Of a stretch of DNA of 64,000 bases, positions 33,507 to 43,859 are shown in pieces; the first letter of the stretch is position 1; every line of letters starts with the position of its first letter. The DNA comes from Tetracentron sinense (taxonomy: Eukaryota > Streptophyta > Magnoliopsida > Trochodendrales > Trochodendraceae), in the NCBI GenBank assembly GCA_015143295.1, contig CM026560.1:3164501-3228500 (forward strand), in the 5' to 3' direction. Position numbers and translations under genes: made by a program. The notes under the pieces are model-generated. The model saw nothing but the letters and a program-made list of their open reading frames with translations. It ran no database searches and was not told where the DNA came from.

Positions 33507-34769
33507 CACTTTCTTGTGGTGATACCAAGGAGCCAGCCCATTTCTGAGTTATGTTCAATGCGAGCTTGTTTATTCTATATCTAGTTGGATAGTAATTAGC
33601 AATTAGCATGTGGCTCCATTGACAAGTAGAGATTATTTGCTTCCCTTCTTCAGCAATTAGGATGTAAGTAATTGATCATATCTATGTAGTGGGATAGTCT
33701 TGCGTTTGAGTACTAAAGCAAGATAGTGCAAGCTAACCTAGGATCATTCTTTAGAGATCTGAATTTGGAATTGCAGCATTAATAAAATCTATAAACAATC
33801 AAGATTCACACTTTTACTAAAAAGAAAATCAAGAATTACTAAGGTGGCGTTTGGATAGACGTTGTAAAGTAGAAAAATACTTCCTCAAGAGTTACTTTGT
33901 AGGAAGTAATTCTTGAGGAAGTCTAACAAAGTTATTCGGGGATAAAATAACGTTTGGTTTACACATCTTTAAAATGACTTTTAAAAACCCAAAAGTTAAA
34001 TTTGTGTTTGGCTCACTTACAAAAAGTAACTTTTGAAAATTTAATATATGGTATCAAATTGATATGCAATTATTTTCAAATGTTAGGAATTAACCCACTA
34101 ACCTTTAGAACATATACTAACCCCAGTTAACCCTAGAGATGTACTTGTAGACCCGAGATTTTAACCCCTCTCAATCAGGATTGAACCCGAGGAGGAATAG
34201 TGCTTAAAATGTAGAAAAGAGAGTCGCCACCTATTTAGATTGTGAGAGAAAATAGGGTCCCTGAAAGGGTTGGATAAGGCTTTGGTCTGGAAATAGAGTT
34301 CAAGGTAAGAATTCATTTGAGTTAGGGGAAGGTGTTAGGCACCCCTAAACTCCCATCCAGAGATGGTTACCTACTCCCTAAGTCTGAATTAAAGTGGGGG
34401 AAACCATAAGAGAAGCTTGCATTTTATTTATATGCTAACAGATGTTATATGAACAATAATGTATATGTTCAAATAAGCAGGGACAGGATAGGAGCTCTAT
34501 CGTAGGTGAGCTGAACCCGATCAGGGTTGCTTATATATCCACTGTTAGTGGAATCAAGCCACACGTAGCTCCAGAAGGTAGGTGATGGTTTGATATGATT
34601 TGTTTGGATTGTGGGTGTTTGATAGGCTGAGATTTGTCTTTTGATGTTAAGGTGTTTTTGAATGGTTTAAGCTCATATTCAGGAGCGTTTGGGTCTTTTA
34701 AGCTCTTGCCGGGGAGCATCTGGATAGTTTTAGCTCATGTCAAGGAGCATTGGGTTGGGTTAGGGTCTG

Positions 34770-35370
34770 ATAGGATTTGAACCAGGGTTTGAAACGAGGT
34801 TCGGATAGAGGTTCGACTAGGTGGATAAGGTTTGAACCAGGGTTTGAATGGAGGTTCGGATAGAGGTTCGACTAAGGCAAGTAGGGTTTGAACCAGAGTT
34901 TGAATCGAGGGTCGGACAGAGGTTCGGCTAAGGTAAGTAGGGTTTGAACCGAGGTTCAGACAGAGGTTTGGCAGGGTAGGTTAGATTTGAACCGAAGTTC
35001 GGGCAAAGGTTCGATTGGGTTGGTAGGGTTTGAACCAGGCTTTGAACCGAGGTTCGAACAGAGGTTCGACTAGGTAAGTAGGGTTTGAACTGAGGTTTGG
35101 ACAGAGGTTCGACTAGGTAAGTAGGGTTTGAACCGGGGTTTGAACCGAAGTTCGGACAGAGGTTCGACGGGGTAGGCTAAGTTTGAACCGAAGTTCGGGC
35201 AGAGGTTCGACTGGGTTGGTAAGGTTTGAACCAGGGTTTGAACTGAGGTTCGGACGGAGGTTTGGTTAAGGTAAGTAGGGTTTGAACCAGGGTTTAAATT
35301 GAGGTTCGGACAGAGGTTCGACAGGGTAGGCTAAGCTTGAACCAAAGTTCTGGCAGAGGTTTAACAGGGT
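34770..35370 (-). repeat. Tandem array of about 60-bp units (GGTTTGAACC/GAGGTTCGGACAG)
   Basis: Roughly ten units. Each has GGGTTTGAACCAGGGTTTGAA, a GAGGTTCGGACAGAGGTTCGAC block and an AGGTAAGTAGG spacer, with shorter variants lacking one half. It lies inside the 34146-36269 LTR and has no counterpart in the 21231-23670 LTR, which carries other arrays instead. Confidence 0.8.
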
Positions 35371-35615
35371 TAAGCAAGCAGTCTAAGTATTTAAAAGCAA
35401 TACAAAAATTTAAAAAACTAATAAAAGACTGAAAAAAAGACAGTTTGGCGAGATTTTACCTTTCGGGAAACCCAAAAGGGTCTCTGAAACAAGTGCTCCC
35501 GAGAATGATTATTCGAAATCAAATTCCTGGGATCGCCAAACGCTAAAGAGGAATTTTTGAAAGAGAGAGAAGAGAGGAAGTGGAAATGAATGAAAATGAA
35601 GGAGAGGGGGTGGGG

Positions 35616-35623
35616 TATTTATA
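35616..35623 (-). promoter_or_regulatory. TATA box of the 34146-36269 LTR
   Basis: The minus strand reads CCTATAAATACCCC. Position and context match the box at 21895. Confidence 0.6.
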
Positions 35624-36429
35624 GGAAGCAAAAAACAGGGGGGCGCTACTTGTAGTAGCGCCTATGTGGATAAAACCCCTGAAAAGTAGCGCCCTCCCTT
35701 AGATTTTTTAAATATCACGCATAGGAGGTCGGTAAGGCATCTAGGGGCAATTTTGTAATTATAGAGTCGCTACTCCAGCATAAGGGCCTAAAAAAATATA
35801 TTTTTTGTTATTTTTGTGCCACGTGTTGCTTTCCGATTCGACGAAAACCTGAATTTTCATTTGAAGCTTGTTTTGACCTCGAAAATAGCTGCGATTGAAC
35901 CGAAAATTTTGTAAAATTATGTTAGACAAAATGACAACTTTTGAACACTTTTTCAGGGGTATTTTGGTCATTTTACACCACAGGGGCATTTTTGCTATTT
36001 TCCGCTTTAGGCTCGATTTGATCCCAAAAACAGCCGAAATTGAACTAATAAAATCCAGAAAAATATTTAAGATGAAATGTGAACTTTTCAGTACTTTTCA
36101 GGGGTATTTTGGTCATTTTACACTGCAGGGGTACTTTGGTTATTTTTTTACCTCAGGGGCGTTTTTGAAAATCAAAGCACGTGGAAAGAGGATTTTAAAA
36201 GAGAGTTTTTGAAAGAGTTTTTAAAGGTGTGCAAAGAGACTAGAGGAATGCAAAATTGGGGTGTTTACAGGACTCAAAAAAAAAATTCTACATCTGGTAT
36301 TCATGTTTTTCTAATATGTAGGTGTTGGTTCTTTTTAACTTTAGGATACAAAAATCATTGTTGCTGAGTTTGATTCAATAGCTCCTAACCCAGACTCCTC
36401 AACACCTAAAACAAGTGCACCTTCTCCGT

Positions 36430-36861
36430 CAAGGTTTTAAATTTTGTTGAGATTTCGCGAAATTCGGTTTTGTCCAACCCTAACGACATTGATACATTGT
36501 GAATTTCGGAAAACACGATTTCGGTCGAAATTTCAGGTCAAATTTTGGATTTCAAGGATTTCGAAATTTCGGCGATATTTTGGAAATTTATTTTTAAATA
36601 GGTTTTTTTTTATATTGTTTTTCTATTAAAATTCCGAAATATTTCAATATTTTTATTGAAATTTTAGAAATTTATATATTAATTTTAAAAATAAAATAAT
36701 AATATTTATATAATAATTTTTTTTAATTAAATATTATTTTTTTACATATATTTTTAATAAAATATTAATAAATCGGAATCCGAAATTTTGCCGAGATACC
36801 GCAATTTTTGGGGATTTCGGTTCAGGTTGGCCAAACGAAAATTTCGAGATTTCAAACCTTG
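36430..36861. mobile_element. Inverted-repeat element built of ATTTCGAAAT-type words
   Basis: Starts CAAGGTTTTAAATTTTG and ends GATTTCAAACCTTG, inverted ends, flanked by TTCTCCGT (left) and CTCTCCGT (right), a probable 8-bp target duplication as in hAT elements. Both flanking thirds consist of degenerate GATTTCGAAATTTCGG words around an AT-rich centre (36600-36770). Confidence 0.65.
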
Positions 36862-36964
36862 CTCTCCGTTTAACCATGAATTGAAAGTGCAAGCCCGAGA
36901 TACTCCCAAAACCAAATTATTTATTAACTTATAATCCTCTCGAATTCTTCAAACTCTACCTTTT

Positions 36965-37150
36965 CTAAAAACTAAGGTCAGATGTTTTAACCCTAAGGGT
37001 GAGTGAATCTTAACCATAATTAAAGGGAGTTAAAAATGGACACTTTAATTTTTTCTAAAAACCAAGGTTAGATGCTTTAACCCTAAGGATTAATAAATCT
37101 TAACCACGGTTAAAGGGAGTTCAAAGGAGACACATCTTAACCACGCTCTC
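36965..37150. repeat. TTAACCCTAAGG-type dispersed repeat, two tandem units
   Basis: Two units of about 93 bp: CTAAGGTCAGATGTTTTAACC, then AGTGAATCTTAACC and TTAAAGGGAGTTAAAA; repeated from about 37055. Related copies lie at 365-445, 50565-50745 and 55440-55570. It contains CCCTAAGG but is not telomeric. Confidence 0.6.
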
Positions 37151-37590
37151 TGTGCGCATTTAGAGTGTGATGTGTTAGTTACATGATAACATTTCCATAA
37201 AAAAAACTATTACACGTTATTGCAAAGCAGGTAGAACGTAGCTCAATAAGTGGGTGGGTCCCAAGATTAAGACTTTCTAGCCCCAAATGTCAGTGTACCC
37301 AAAAAAAAAAAAAAACTCCAAAGTGCCACCTCAAATTGATTGTTTTATCAACTTTTAAGATGCAATGCTCGTTCTGGGGTATTCCGTCTCCTTCCCGCCG
37401 AAGTCGACTACGCAACTTCCCATAGAAGCAGACTTGCCTAGCCTCTTGGGGAAGTAGGGAAATTGCCTTCTTACGACTTTTACTTCCATGCGAAGTCAAA
37501 TTAAAAATGGCAAACCAAACGCTAAATTGTCGACTTTTGACTTCCCAAAAGCTAGAAGTTGCTGGGGAAGTCTATCCAAATGACACCTAA

Positions 37591-38124
37591 ACAACATAGG
37601 TCAATCACAATTCCGCAGTAATGAACTTTAGAATTGATTCGGAGATCGTTTGGAAGTAGGAACTTCCACTAGCTTAGGGTTAAAGTCTAATACTCAATGA
37701 GATTACTTGTCCAGATAGAGGGTTTCAAAAAATATCGTCTAGGCTCTCTCAACAATGATTAAGAATTGGACATGCATGCAAATTAGGGTTTCAAGTGTTA
37801 TTTAATTGAATCTCAAAGGAAAACCAGCAGCAAGAATTACAAAAATTAGGGTTAGGCTTTGAGGTTTGTTTGCTGTTTTTTTTTTTAGGGTTTAGGAGAG
37901 TTGTGGCAGTCTAGGGACTGGTGGGAACAGGTATGGCAACCCAAAGAAGGGCGGTGAAAGTGGATGACAGCAAGTTGGGGAACCTGGGAAAAGGTTTACA
38001 GCAACAAGGGGGCTGGAAAAGATCACAGCAGCAAGGAGGGGGCCTAAGGAAAGATTACAGCAGCAGGGTGGCCTGGGAAAGGCTGCAGGGGTTGTAGCAC
38101 TAGGGTGGGATGGCTGGGAATGGT
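37591..38124. other. Left part of the G-rich insertion site of the large gypsy element
   Basis: From about 37880 the plus strand is rich in GGGAAAGG, CAGCAGCAAGG and GGTGGC words; the minus strand gives a Pro/Ala/Cys-rich shadow reading. The same texture continues at 47672-47820, so the gypsy element split one low-complexity region. No gene claim is made. Confidence 0.5.
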
Positions 38125-38129
38125 GCGGC
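38125..38129. other. Target-site duplication GCGGC (left copy)
   Basis: GCGGC directly precedes the LTR at 38130 and recurs at 47667-47671 directly after the other LTR. This exact 5-bp duplication defines the insertion. Confidence 0.92.
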
Positions 38130-38825
38130 TGTCGTGACCCAAAACCCACCCTAGGAGTTAGAGTGAATCTCGGACGACTTATCATGGCTTACATGACTTG
38201 CTTGGCAACCATCTTGCAAAATACATTGAGCATATACAATAGAGGACAATAATAGCAGAAACATAACTAACGTGGCATAGCGGAAGACTAACCAAACCTC
38301 TAAGTATATACAATGATCCAAGTTGTGTACAGAAAGAAACAGAAGAAAGTGCAGACATGCCCGCCAAAATACATGAATATACTCTCTCAAGCTCATTCAC
38401 AACTCACTCAAAATCCACCACCTAGTAGTACTTGTATACTTGAGGTTCCTCAACGTACTCCTCTTCTACCCAAGGGCCAGAGGCACAGATGTCGAAAGGA
38501 GCGGCAGCCCCCTCAGTACCTGCCGACATAAACGTACGGCTGAGCATGGAATACTCAGCGTGTACCAAATACTAACCAATAGCCACATTATAACAATAAC
38601 GATATATAAAGAAAGAAGCAATTCATATAATGACAGGAAAGTAAAACAGTTTATATTCATGCTTGCATCACATAAAAGCCGATAAAACCCTTGAAATCAT
38701 CGTGCACTTGACTTGACTTAAATACCCTTTCGTGCTTGAAAACTTGTCATGTCTGTCTTGCTTGATCTTGTTGAGCGTGTCATGTCATGCGTGTCATGCG
38801 TGCTTGCTTGGAATTTAACATGCTC

Positions 38826-38966
38826 ATGTAACTTGTGAGATGCGCTTGTGAGATGCACTTGGGAGGGAAGGGAGACCCTTCTTTCGATGACATGCACTTG
38901 AGAGGGAAGGGAGACCCTTCTTTCGATGATATGCACTTGTGAGTGAGGGGAGACCCCTCTTGGAAG
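38826..38966 (-). repeat. Tandem repeat in the 3' LTR (about 41-bp units)
   Basis: Three units of ATGCACTTG, GGGAAGGGAGACCC and TTCTTTCGATGA, the last one altered (GAGTGAGGGGAGACCCCTC). An equivalent array lies at 46185-46325 in the other LTR. Confidence 0.8.
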
Positions 38967-39884
38967 GGAGGGAAGTGTAAACTCCCTCCTATGCAATGCT
39001 TGTTCTTGTCCTCTTGTTAAAAGCGAGGCAAAACATATCGTAAGATATGTCCCACCTCTAAACCTTATTCTTGAAAACGCCGGTAAACCATGTTATGCAT
39101 GCCGTGCTTATAGAATCGTGCACATGTTTTCATTTGGAATTAAGTATGACCTTTGGGATTTCAACAATACATAGAATATCAAAATATTAAACAAGAAAGT
39201 ATTCATGCCATTTAAAGAAAGCAATTAATCACACTATCATAAACCCTAACAATTTCTTACGCTTTTAAACATGCATTTCTTGATTTACAACTCATTTTCT
39301 TCACCTTGACATTTCATCAAACATGTGGTGTGTGCATTATTCGTTAAAGCCTACACCATGCTTTTCTAGGTGAGTTTATGTTCACAACATACATGTGTGT
39401 TTGTTATTGACACAATACCCTTCCCATTCCATTCATCACAACACATTCCAATGGCATCCATCGCCCAACATCCATTCTCACACAACCATTCATCTCCTCT
39501 CAGGTTCACACTTTAGGAAAACAATAAAGAAGGGAAGAACAATTGAGGATATGAACTAGGAGGATAGTATAAGGTACCGACCTTGAAGAAGTGAGGAAAA
39601 CCCTCCAACACGTGCGCGGAGTCGCTGCCCTAGCTTGGAGAACGTGCTCCTCACGAGTTTGAACCGAGTACTTGAAGAAATCCGAGCTTATGATGATCTA
39701 AGGTCTCAAACCCTTGATTCATTCTCAAGTGAAAACCCTAGGTTAGAATCCCCTTTCTCCTCTCTCCCTATCTCCCAAAATACTCTAAGTGTGAAGTGTG
39801 GGAACCCAAGGCTCGAGCAAGCCTTAATTGGCAAGGGTGTAACGCCCAAAAGATGAAAAAGCCCTTAATGAAATTCTGCAAAAC

Positions 39885-40045
39885 GCGATAGACCGATCGC
39901 CTACCGAGTGACCGGTGTTTTGACTGGGCGATCGGTCAAAAACATGCTCTATGGAATTTTTTCCCATACAAAAAAGTGCACCAGTCGATAGCTACCGATC
40001 GATCGGTTGTAGACCGATTAATCGCCCATATGGACCGAGCGATCG
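39885..40045 (-). promoter_or_regulatory. Cluster of CGATCGGT palindromic words in the LTR U3
   Basis: Within about 150 bp there are many GACCGATCG, GGCGATCGGTC and CCGATCGATCGGT words, some overlapping palindromes. In the element's orientation they lie about 270-430 bp from the LTR start, inside U3 where enhancers sit. The same cluster is at 47240-47405. A binding role is a guess. Confidence 0.4.
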
Positions 40046-40312
40046 GTTGCTCTGCAAATCTGATATTGAGTCCATTTTTCACCCATTCTTACTACTTGAA
40101 CTTATTCTACTTCCATTTTGACCCTTTCTAAACATGATTAGGACCCTTTTTAGGCTGTGGCATATTAATAAGTATTTTATTTAATTATTTTAAGGCGTTT
40201 TTGCGGAATTCTCAAAGGTTTCCAAAATTTCATTTCTTGAAATTTGAGATTACAAGGCACCATGACTTGACACACCTACCAAGGCATATACAAAAAGTTC
40301 CGGGTTTCTACA

Positions 40313-40325
40313 TCCTGCCCCCCTT
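40313..40325 (-). other. Polypurine tract
   Basis: The minus strand reads AAGGGGGGCAGGA immediately before the 3' LTR start TGTAGA. It primes plus-strand synthesis in gypsy elements. Confidence 0.85.
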
Positions 40326-40404
40326 AAAAAAAATTTCGTCCTCGAAATTTGGACGCTACTTGCATTACAAAACCAATCACCAAATTACAAGTCATATGGA
40401 AAAG

Positions 40405-42131
40405 TTATTCAAACAATTCCGGGTACTTCGCTTTGACTTCGGCCTCGCGTTCCCATGTGGCCTCTTCTCGAGCATGATGTTGTCATTGCACAAGAACTAA
40501 CGGGATAGTCTTGTTGCGAAGGACTTGATCTCTCCGATCCAATATATGAACTGACTTTTCAACCAAAGTGAGGTCCTCTTGAATTTCCAACTGTTCCAAC
40601 TCGATGACATGCGAAGGGTCCGCAATGTACTTCCGAAGCATAGACGCATGGAAAACGTTGTGAACCGCAGCCATGTGTGGTGAAAGAGCTACCCGGTAAG
40701 CAACTTCACCAACTCGCATGATGATCTCGAACGGCCCAACATACCGAGGACTGAGCTTGCCTCTTTTGCCAAATCTCATAAACCTTTTGCTAGGTGATAC
40801 TTTCACAAAGACTTGATCCCCAACCTGGAATTCCAAGTCCATGCGGCGAGTGTTAGCATAACTCTTTTGACAATCTTGAGCGGCTTTCAACCGATCTTGG
40901 ATGATCTTGACTTTGTTCGCAGTTTGCTCGATCAACTCTGGACCTAACACTTTTCTCTCTCCCACCTCATCCCAGTAGAGAGGAGACCTGCAGCTTTGCC
41001 CATACAAGGCCTCAAAAGGTGCCATTTGGATGCTCGCTTGGTAGCTATTATTATAGGCGAACTCAACCAAAGGCAAGTGCTCTTCCCAATTGTCCTTGAA
41101 ATCCAACATACATGCCCGAAGCATGTCTTCGATAATTTGGTTCACTCTCTCGATTTGTCCATCCGTCTGTGGATGAAAGTCGGTGCTGAAATCAAGTCGG
41201 GAACCAATAGCATCCTGAAAACTCTTCCAGAACCTGGACATGAATCTTGGATCCCAATCTGACACAATACTAACAGGCACCCCGTGCAACTGTACCACTT
41301 CCTTGATATACAGTGCGGCCAATTGACTCGAGTTGAACGTAGTACGGTAGGGTAAGAAATGTGCGGACTTTGTCAAATGGTCCACCACAACCTATATTGC
41401 ATCCTAGTTTCTTACCATTTTTGGCAAGCCAACAATGAAGTCCATGGGGATGTGCTCCTATTTCCACTCGGGAATAGGGAGAGACTGCAATAGACCCGTC
41501 GGTCTCAAGTGTTCTGCCTTCACCTGTTGGCACACTAAGCACTGTGCCACGTACTCTGCCACATCCCTCTTCATATTCCGCTACCAAAAGTGTCCCTTGA
41601 GGTTCCGATACATCTTTGTACCCCCAGGATGCACTGTATACTTCGAACAGTGGGCTTCATCCATAATCTCTCGTCGAAGATCCGCATTGGCCGAAACACA
41701 CAATCTTCCCCTGAATGTAATAGCACCTCGGCTAGTGAGAGAGAAGTCCTCACTACCCTTAGCAACTTTCTTGTCCCGAAAAGCCAACAAGTCAGCATCC
41801 GTGGCTTGGTACTCTTGGATCAAATCTATAATGTACGGCCGAACCGTGACATTTGCCAATACAAGACTGCGGACGGAATCATTCACACTGATGTCCAGAT
41901 TAGCCAAATCTTCCAATAGCTTCCATTCCCGCACTAACATGCGAGCTAACAGACCCGGAGGTTTTCTACTCAGAGCGTCTGCCACTACATTTGCTTGTTG
42001 GATGGTGCATTCATAGTCTTTCAAAAATTCCATCCAACGTCGTTGCCGCAAATTTAGCTCATTTGGGAAAAGAGATACTTGAGGCTCTTGTGGTCTGTGA
42101 ACACATAAAACTCTTCCCTGTAAAGGTAATG
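40405..42131 (-). pseudogene. RNase H C-terminal part and integrase of the large gypsy element
   Basis: The RNase H frame continues after the TGA at 42132, then shifts near 42062-42065, where an A run appears one base short. From there one frame runs to the natural end at 40405-40407 with stops at 41581, 41458, 41404, 41392 (all TAG at positions where the family has Trp) and 40483 (TGA, also a Trp position). Features in order: NVVADALSRK, preceded by a likely in-frame loss of four or five residues; the zinc-binding His-His-Cys-Cys module (TVHPGGTKMY to CLVCQQ); the DDE core with Asp in VVVD, Asp in SDWDP and Glu in QIERVNQ, all three acidic residues present; the GPF module (YVGPFEI); and a chromodomain-like tail cut by the 40483 stop. 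Confidence 0.9.
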
Positions 42132-43717
42132 TCACCAAATCTTGAGTGCAAACACGACTGCAGCAAGCTCCAAGTCATGCATGGGGTAATTCTTTTCATG
42201 CTCCTTCAATTGCCTTGATGCATAGGCAATGACATTCTTGTGCTGAATTAGAACGCACCCAAGTCCGACGTGCGAGGCATCATTATACACCTCATAACCA
42301 CCACATCCGGATGGCACAATAAGGACGGGGGCCGTGGTAAGCCGCTTCTTTAGTTCCGTGAAACTGATCTCGCACTTGTTGCTCCATACAAACTTGACAT
42401 TCTTCCTTGTCAAATAAGTGAGCGGTGCTGCGAGGCTGGAGAACCCCTCTACGAATCTCCTGTAATAGCCTGCCAACCCAAGGAAATTGCGGATCTCTGT
42501 GACACTCTTGGGCCTTGCCCAACTCATGACTGCCTCTATTTTCTTCGGATCTACCGAGATACCTTCTGCAGATACAACGTGGCCTAGTAATGCCACTTCT
42601 TCTAACCAAAACTCACACTTGCTAAGTTTGACATACAGCTTGTGCTCTCTCAGCACTTCCAAAGCAAGGTGAAGGTCTCGCATGTGATCTTCCCGTGTTT
42701 GGGAATATATCAGGATGTTGTCGACAAACACTATCACGCATCGATCCAGGTATGGTCGAAATACTCGGTTCATCAGATCCATAAAAGCTACCGACGCATT
42801 CATTAGACCAAAAGGCATCACCAAGAACTCGTAGTGCCCAGACCGAGTCCTAAAAGCAGTTTTGGGAACATCTTCAGCCTTAATCTTCAACTGGTGATAA
42901 CCCGATCGAAGATCAATTTTCGAGAAAAATCTCGCTCCTTTTAACTGATCGAACAGGTCATCAATCCTAGGCAATGGATACCTATTCTTTATAGTGACCC
43001 TGTTCAACTGTTGGTAATCGATGCACATCCGTATCGAGCCATCCTTCTTCTTAACAAATAAAACCGGGGCACCCCATGGTGAGACACTTGGTCGAATGAA
43101 ACCAAGGCCTTGCATCTCCTCTAACTGTGTCTTCAACTCCTTGAGTTCAATCGGAGCCATCCTGTACGGAGCCCGGAAGATAGGAGTTGTGCCTGGTGCA
43201 AGCTCGATCACAAACTCAATCTCCCAGTCTGGAGGCAACCCTGACAACTCCTCTGGAAATACATCTAGGAATTCACTCACGACCGGAATAGTCGAAGAGT
43301 CCATTACCTCGGGGTTCGTTAGGCTCAATGCCGCAAAACGGGCAATATCTCTACTTCTCAACCCTCGAAAATGAAATGGCTTCCCTTCCACTGGCCTGAA
43401 GAGTACCATCTTCTCAAAGCAAGCCACATGCCCATGATGCGCTGCTAACCAATCCATCCCCAAGATAACGTCGAAGTCCTGGAATCCAAGGACGATGAGA
43501 TCGACTGCCAATTCATGGCCTCCAACTTGGACAGTACTGCCTCTGGAAATGCTATTTGCTACAACTGTTTTGCCGAGAGCAGTCGAAATGAATAACTACG
43601 GTTCCAATTGAGTAGGCTCTATAGAAAAGCCTTGGAAAAAACTCGGTGAGACAAATGAATGAGTAGACCCAGTGTCTATCAATACTCTAGCCAAACATTC
43701 ATTGACTAATAGGGTTC
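42132..43717 (-). pseudogene. Protease and reverse transcriptase of the large gypsy element
   Basis: From 43717 the frame carries the retropepsin motif RVLIDTGSTHSFVS (about 43650-43690), is stopped by TAG at 43596, continues with [12 protein letters not shown] (protease end), then a full RT palm: [33 protein letters not shown] and MPFGLMNA. The catalytic motif reads FVDN at 42717-42725, with Asn (AAC) where the second catalytic Asp belongs. The connection and RNase H start ([16 protein letters not shown]) follow, and the frame ends at TGA 42132-42134 inside RNase H. Loss of a metal-binding Asp in RT would by itself abolish polymerisation. Confidence 0.92.
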
Positions 43718-43859
43718 CTGAAATTTTAACTAGCCAAGTCAATCCATGCATCAACATTATAAGTATAGGTATATAGATATATAACATGCTATGTACGTAC
43801 ACAAGGAATAAGGCATAACATGACAATCATGGACAATTGGATAACTTTTAAAAGCGTAC
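43718..43859 (-). other. Candidate 142-bp intron at the gag-protease junction
   Basis: On the minus strand the segment starts GTACGC after CAAG and ends AATTTCAG before GAACCC. It is AT-rich, has in-frame stops and contains TTGAC about 20 bases before the AG, a possible branch site. Removal joins the upstream frame (ending in ...DDVVQ plus one base) to the protease frame exactly in register. Introns are known in Ogre/Tat gypsy elements, though usually elsewhere in gag-pol. The alternative is a chance insertion; note that the first 12 bases resemble the first 12 after it (9 of 12). Confidence 0.5.

Larger units (their letters stand above)
34146..36269 (-). mobile_element. Solo LTR of the Tat/Ogre-like gypsy family (2.12 kb)
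   Basis: On the minus strand it starts TGTAAACACCCCAATTTTGC and ends GGGTCTACA. Flanks GTACT (34141-34145) and GGACT (36270-36274) match at 4 of 5 bases, a likely target duplication. It carries the promoter box TATAAATA (plus 35616-35623) 646 bp from its start, the GGTTACCTACTCCC block, GGTGTTAGGCACCCC block and GAGTCGCCACCTAT block as in 21231-23670. A long private tandem array occupies its centre. No internal region is present. Confidence 0.72.
33840..37590. mobile_element. PIF/Harbinger-like element (Tourist type) split by later insertions
   Basis: The inverted ends GGTGGCGTTTGGATAGACGTT at 33843 and GTCTATCCAAATGACACC ending at 37587 are each flanked by TAA, the target preference and 3-bp duplication of PIF/Harbinger elements. 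Both ends carry related AAGTA and ACTTCC/GGAAGT sequence (33880-33925 and 37380-37560). The original element was much shorter: it now holds a 2.1-kb solo LTR, a 430-bp inverted-repeat element and TTAACC-type repeats. No transposase is recognised. Confidence 0.7.
38130..40312 (-). repeat. 3' LTR of the large gypsy element
   Basis: On the plus strand it runs from TGTCGTGACCC to GGGTTTCTACA. It pairs with 45481-47666; in the 38700-39030 stretch I count about four differences in some 330 bp. Readings such as those at 38440, 38718 and 39635 are inside the LTR, duplicated in the other LTR, and are not genes. Confidence 0.93.

Noticed and set aside
38440..38720. Hairpin GCTGAG/CTCAGC as a bacterial-type terminator
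   Set aside because: This is plant nuclear DNA inside an LTR; no T-run follows.
38440..40500. Several open frames inside the left LTR (for example 39635-39856 and 38718-38996)
   Set aside because: The same frames recur in the other LTR (46989-47222, 46072-46374). They are LTR repeats translated by chance, with no family resemblance.
41435..42218. Plus-strand open frames of up to 193 codons across the integrase region
   Set aside because: They are antisense to the pol coding sequence, which shows clear RNase H and integrase motifs; antisense openness follows from its codon bias.
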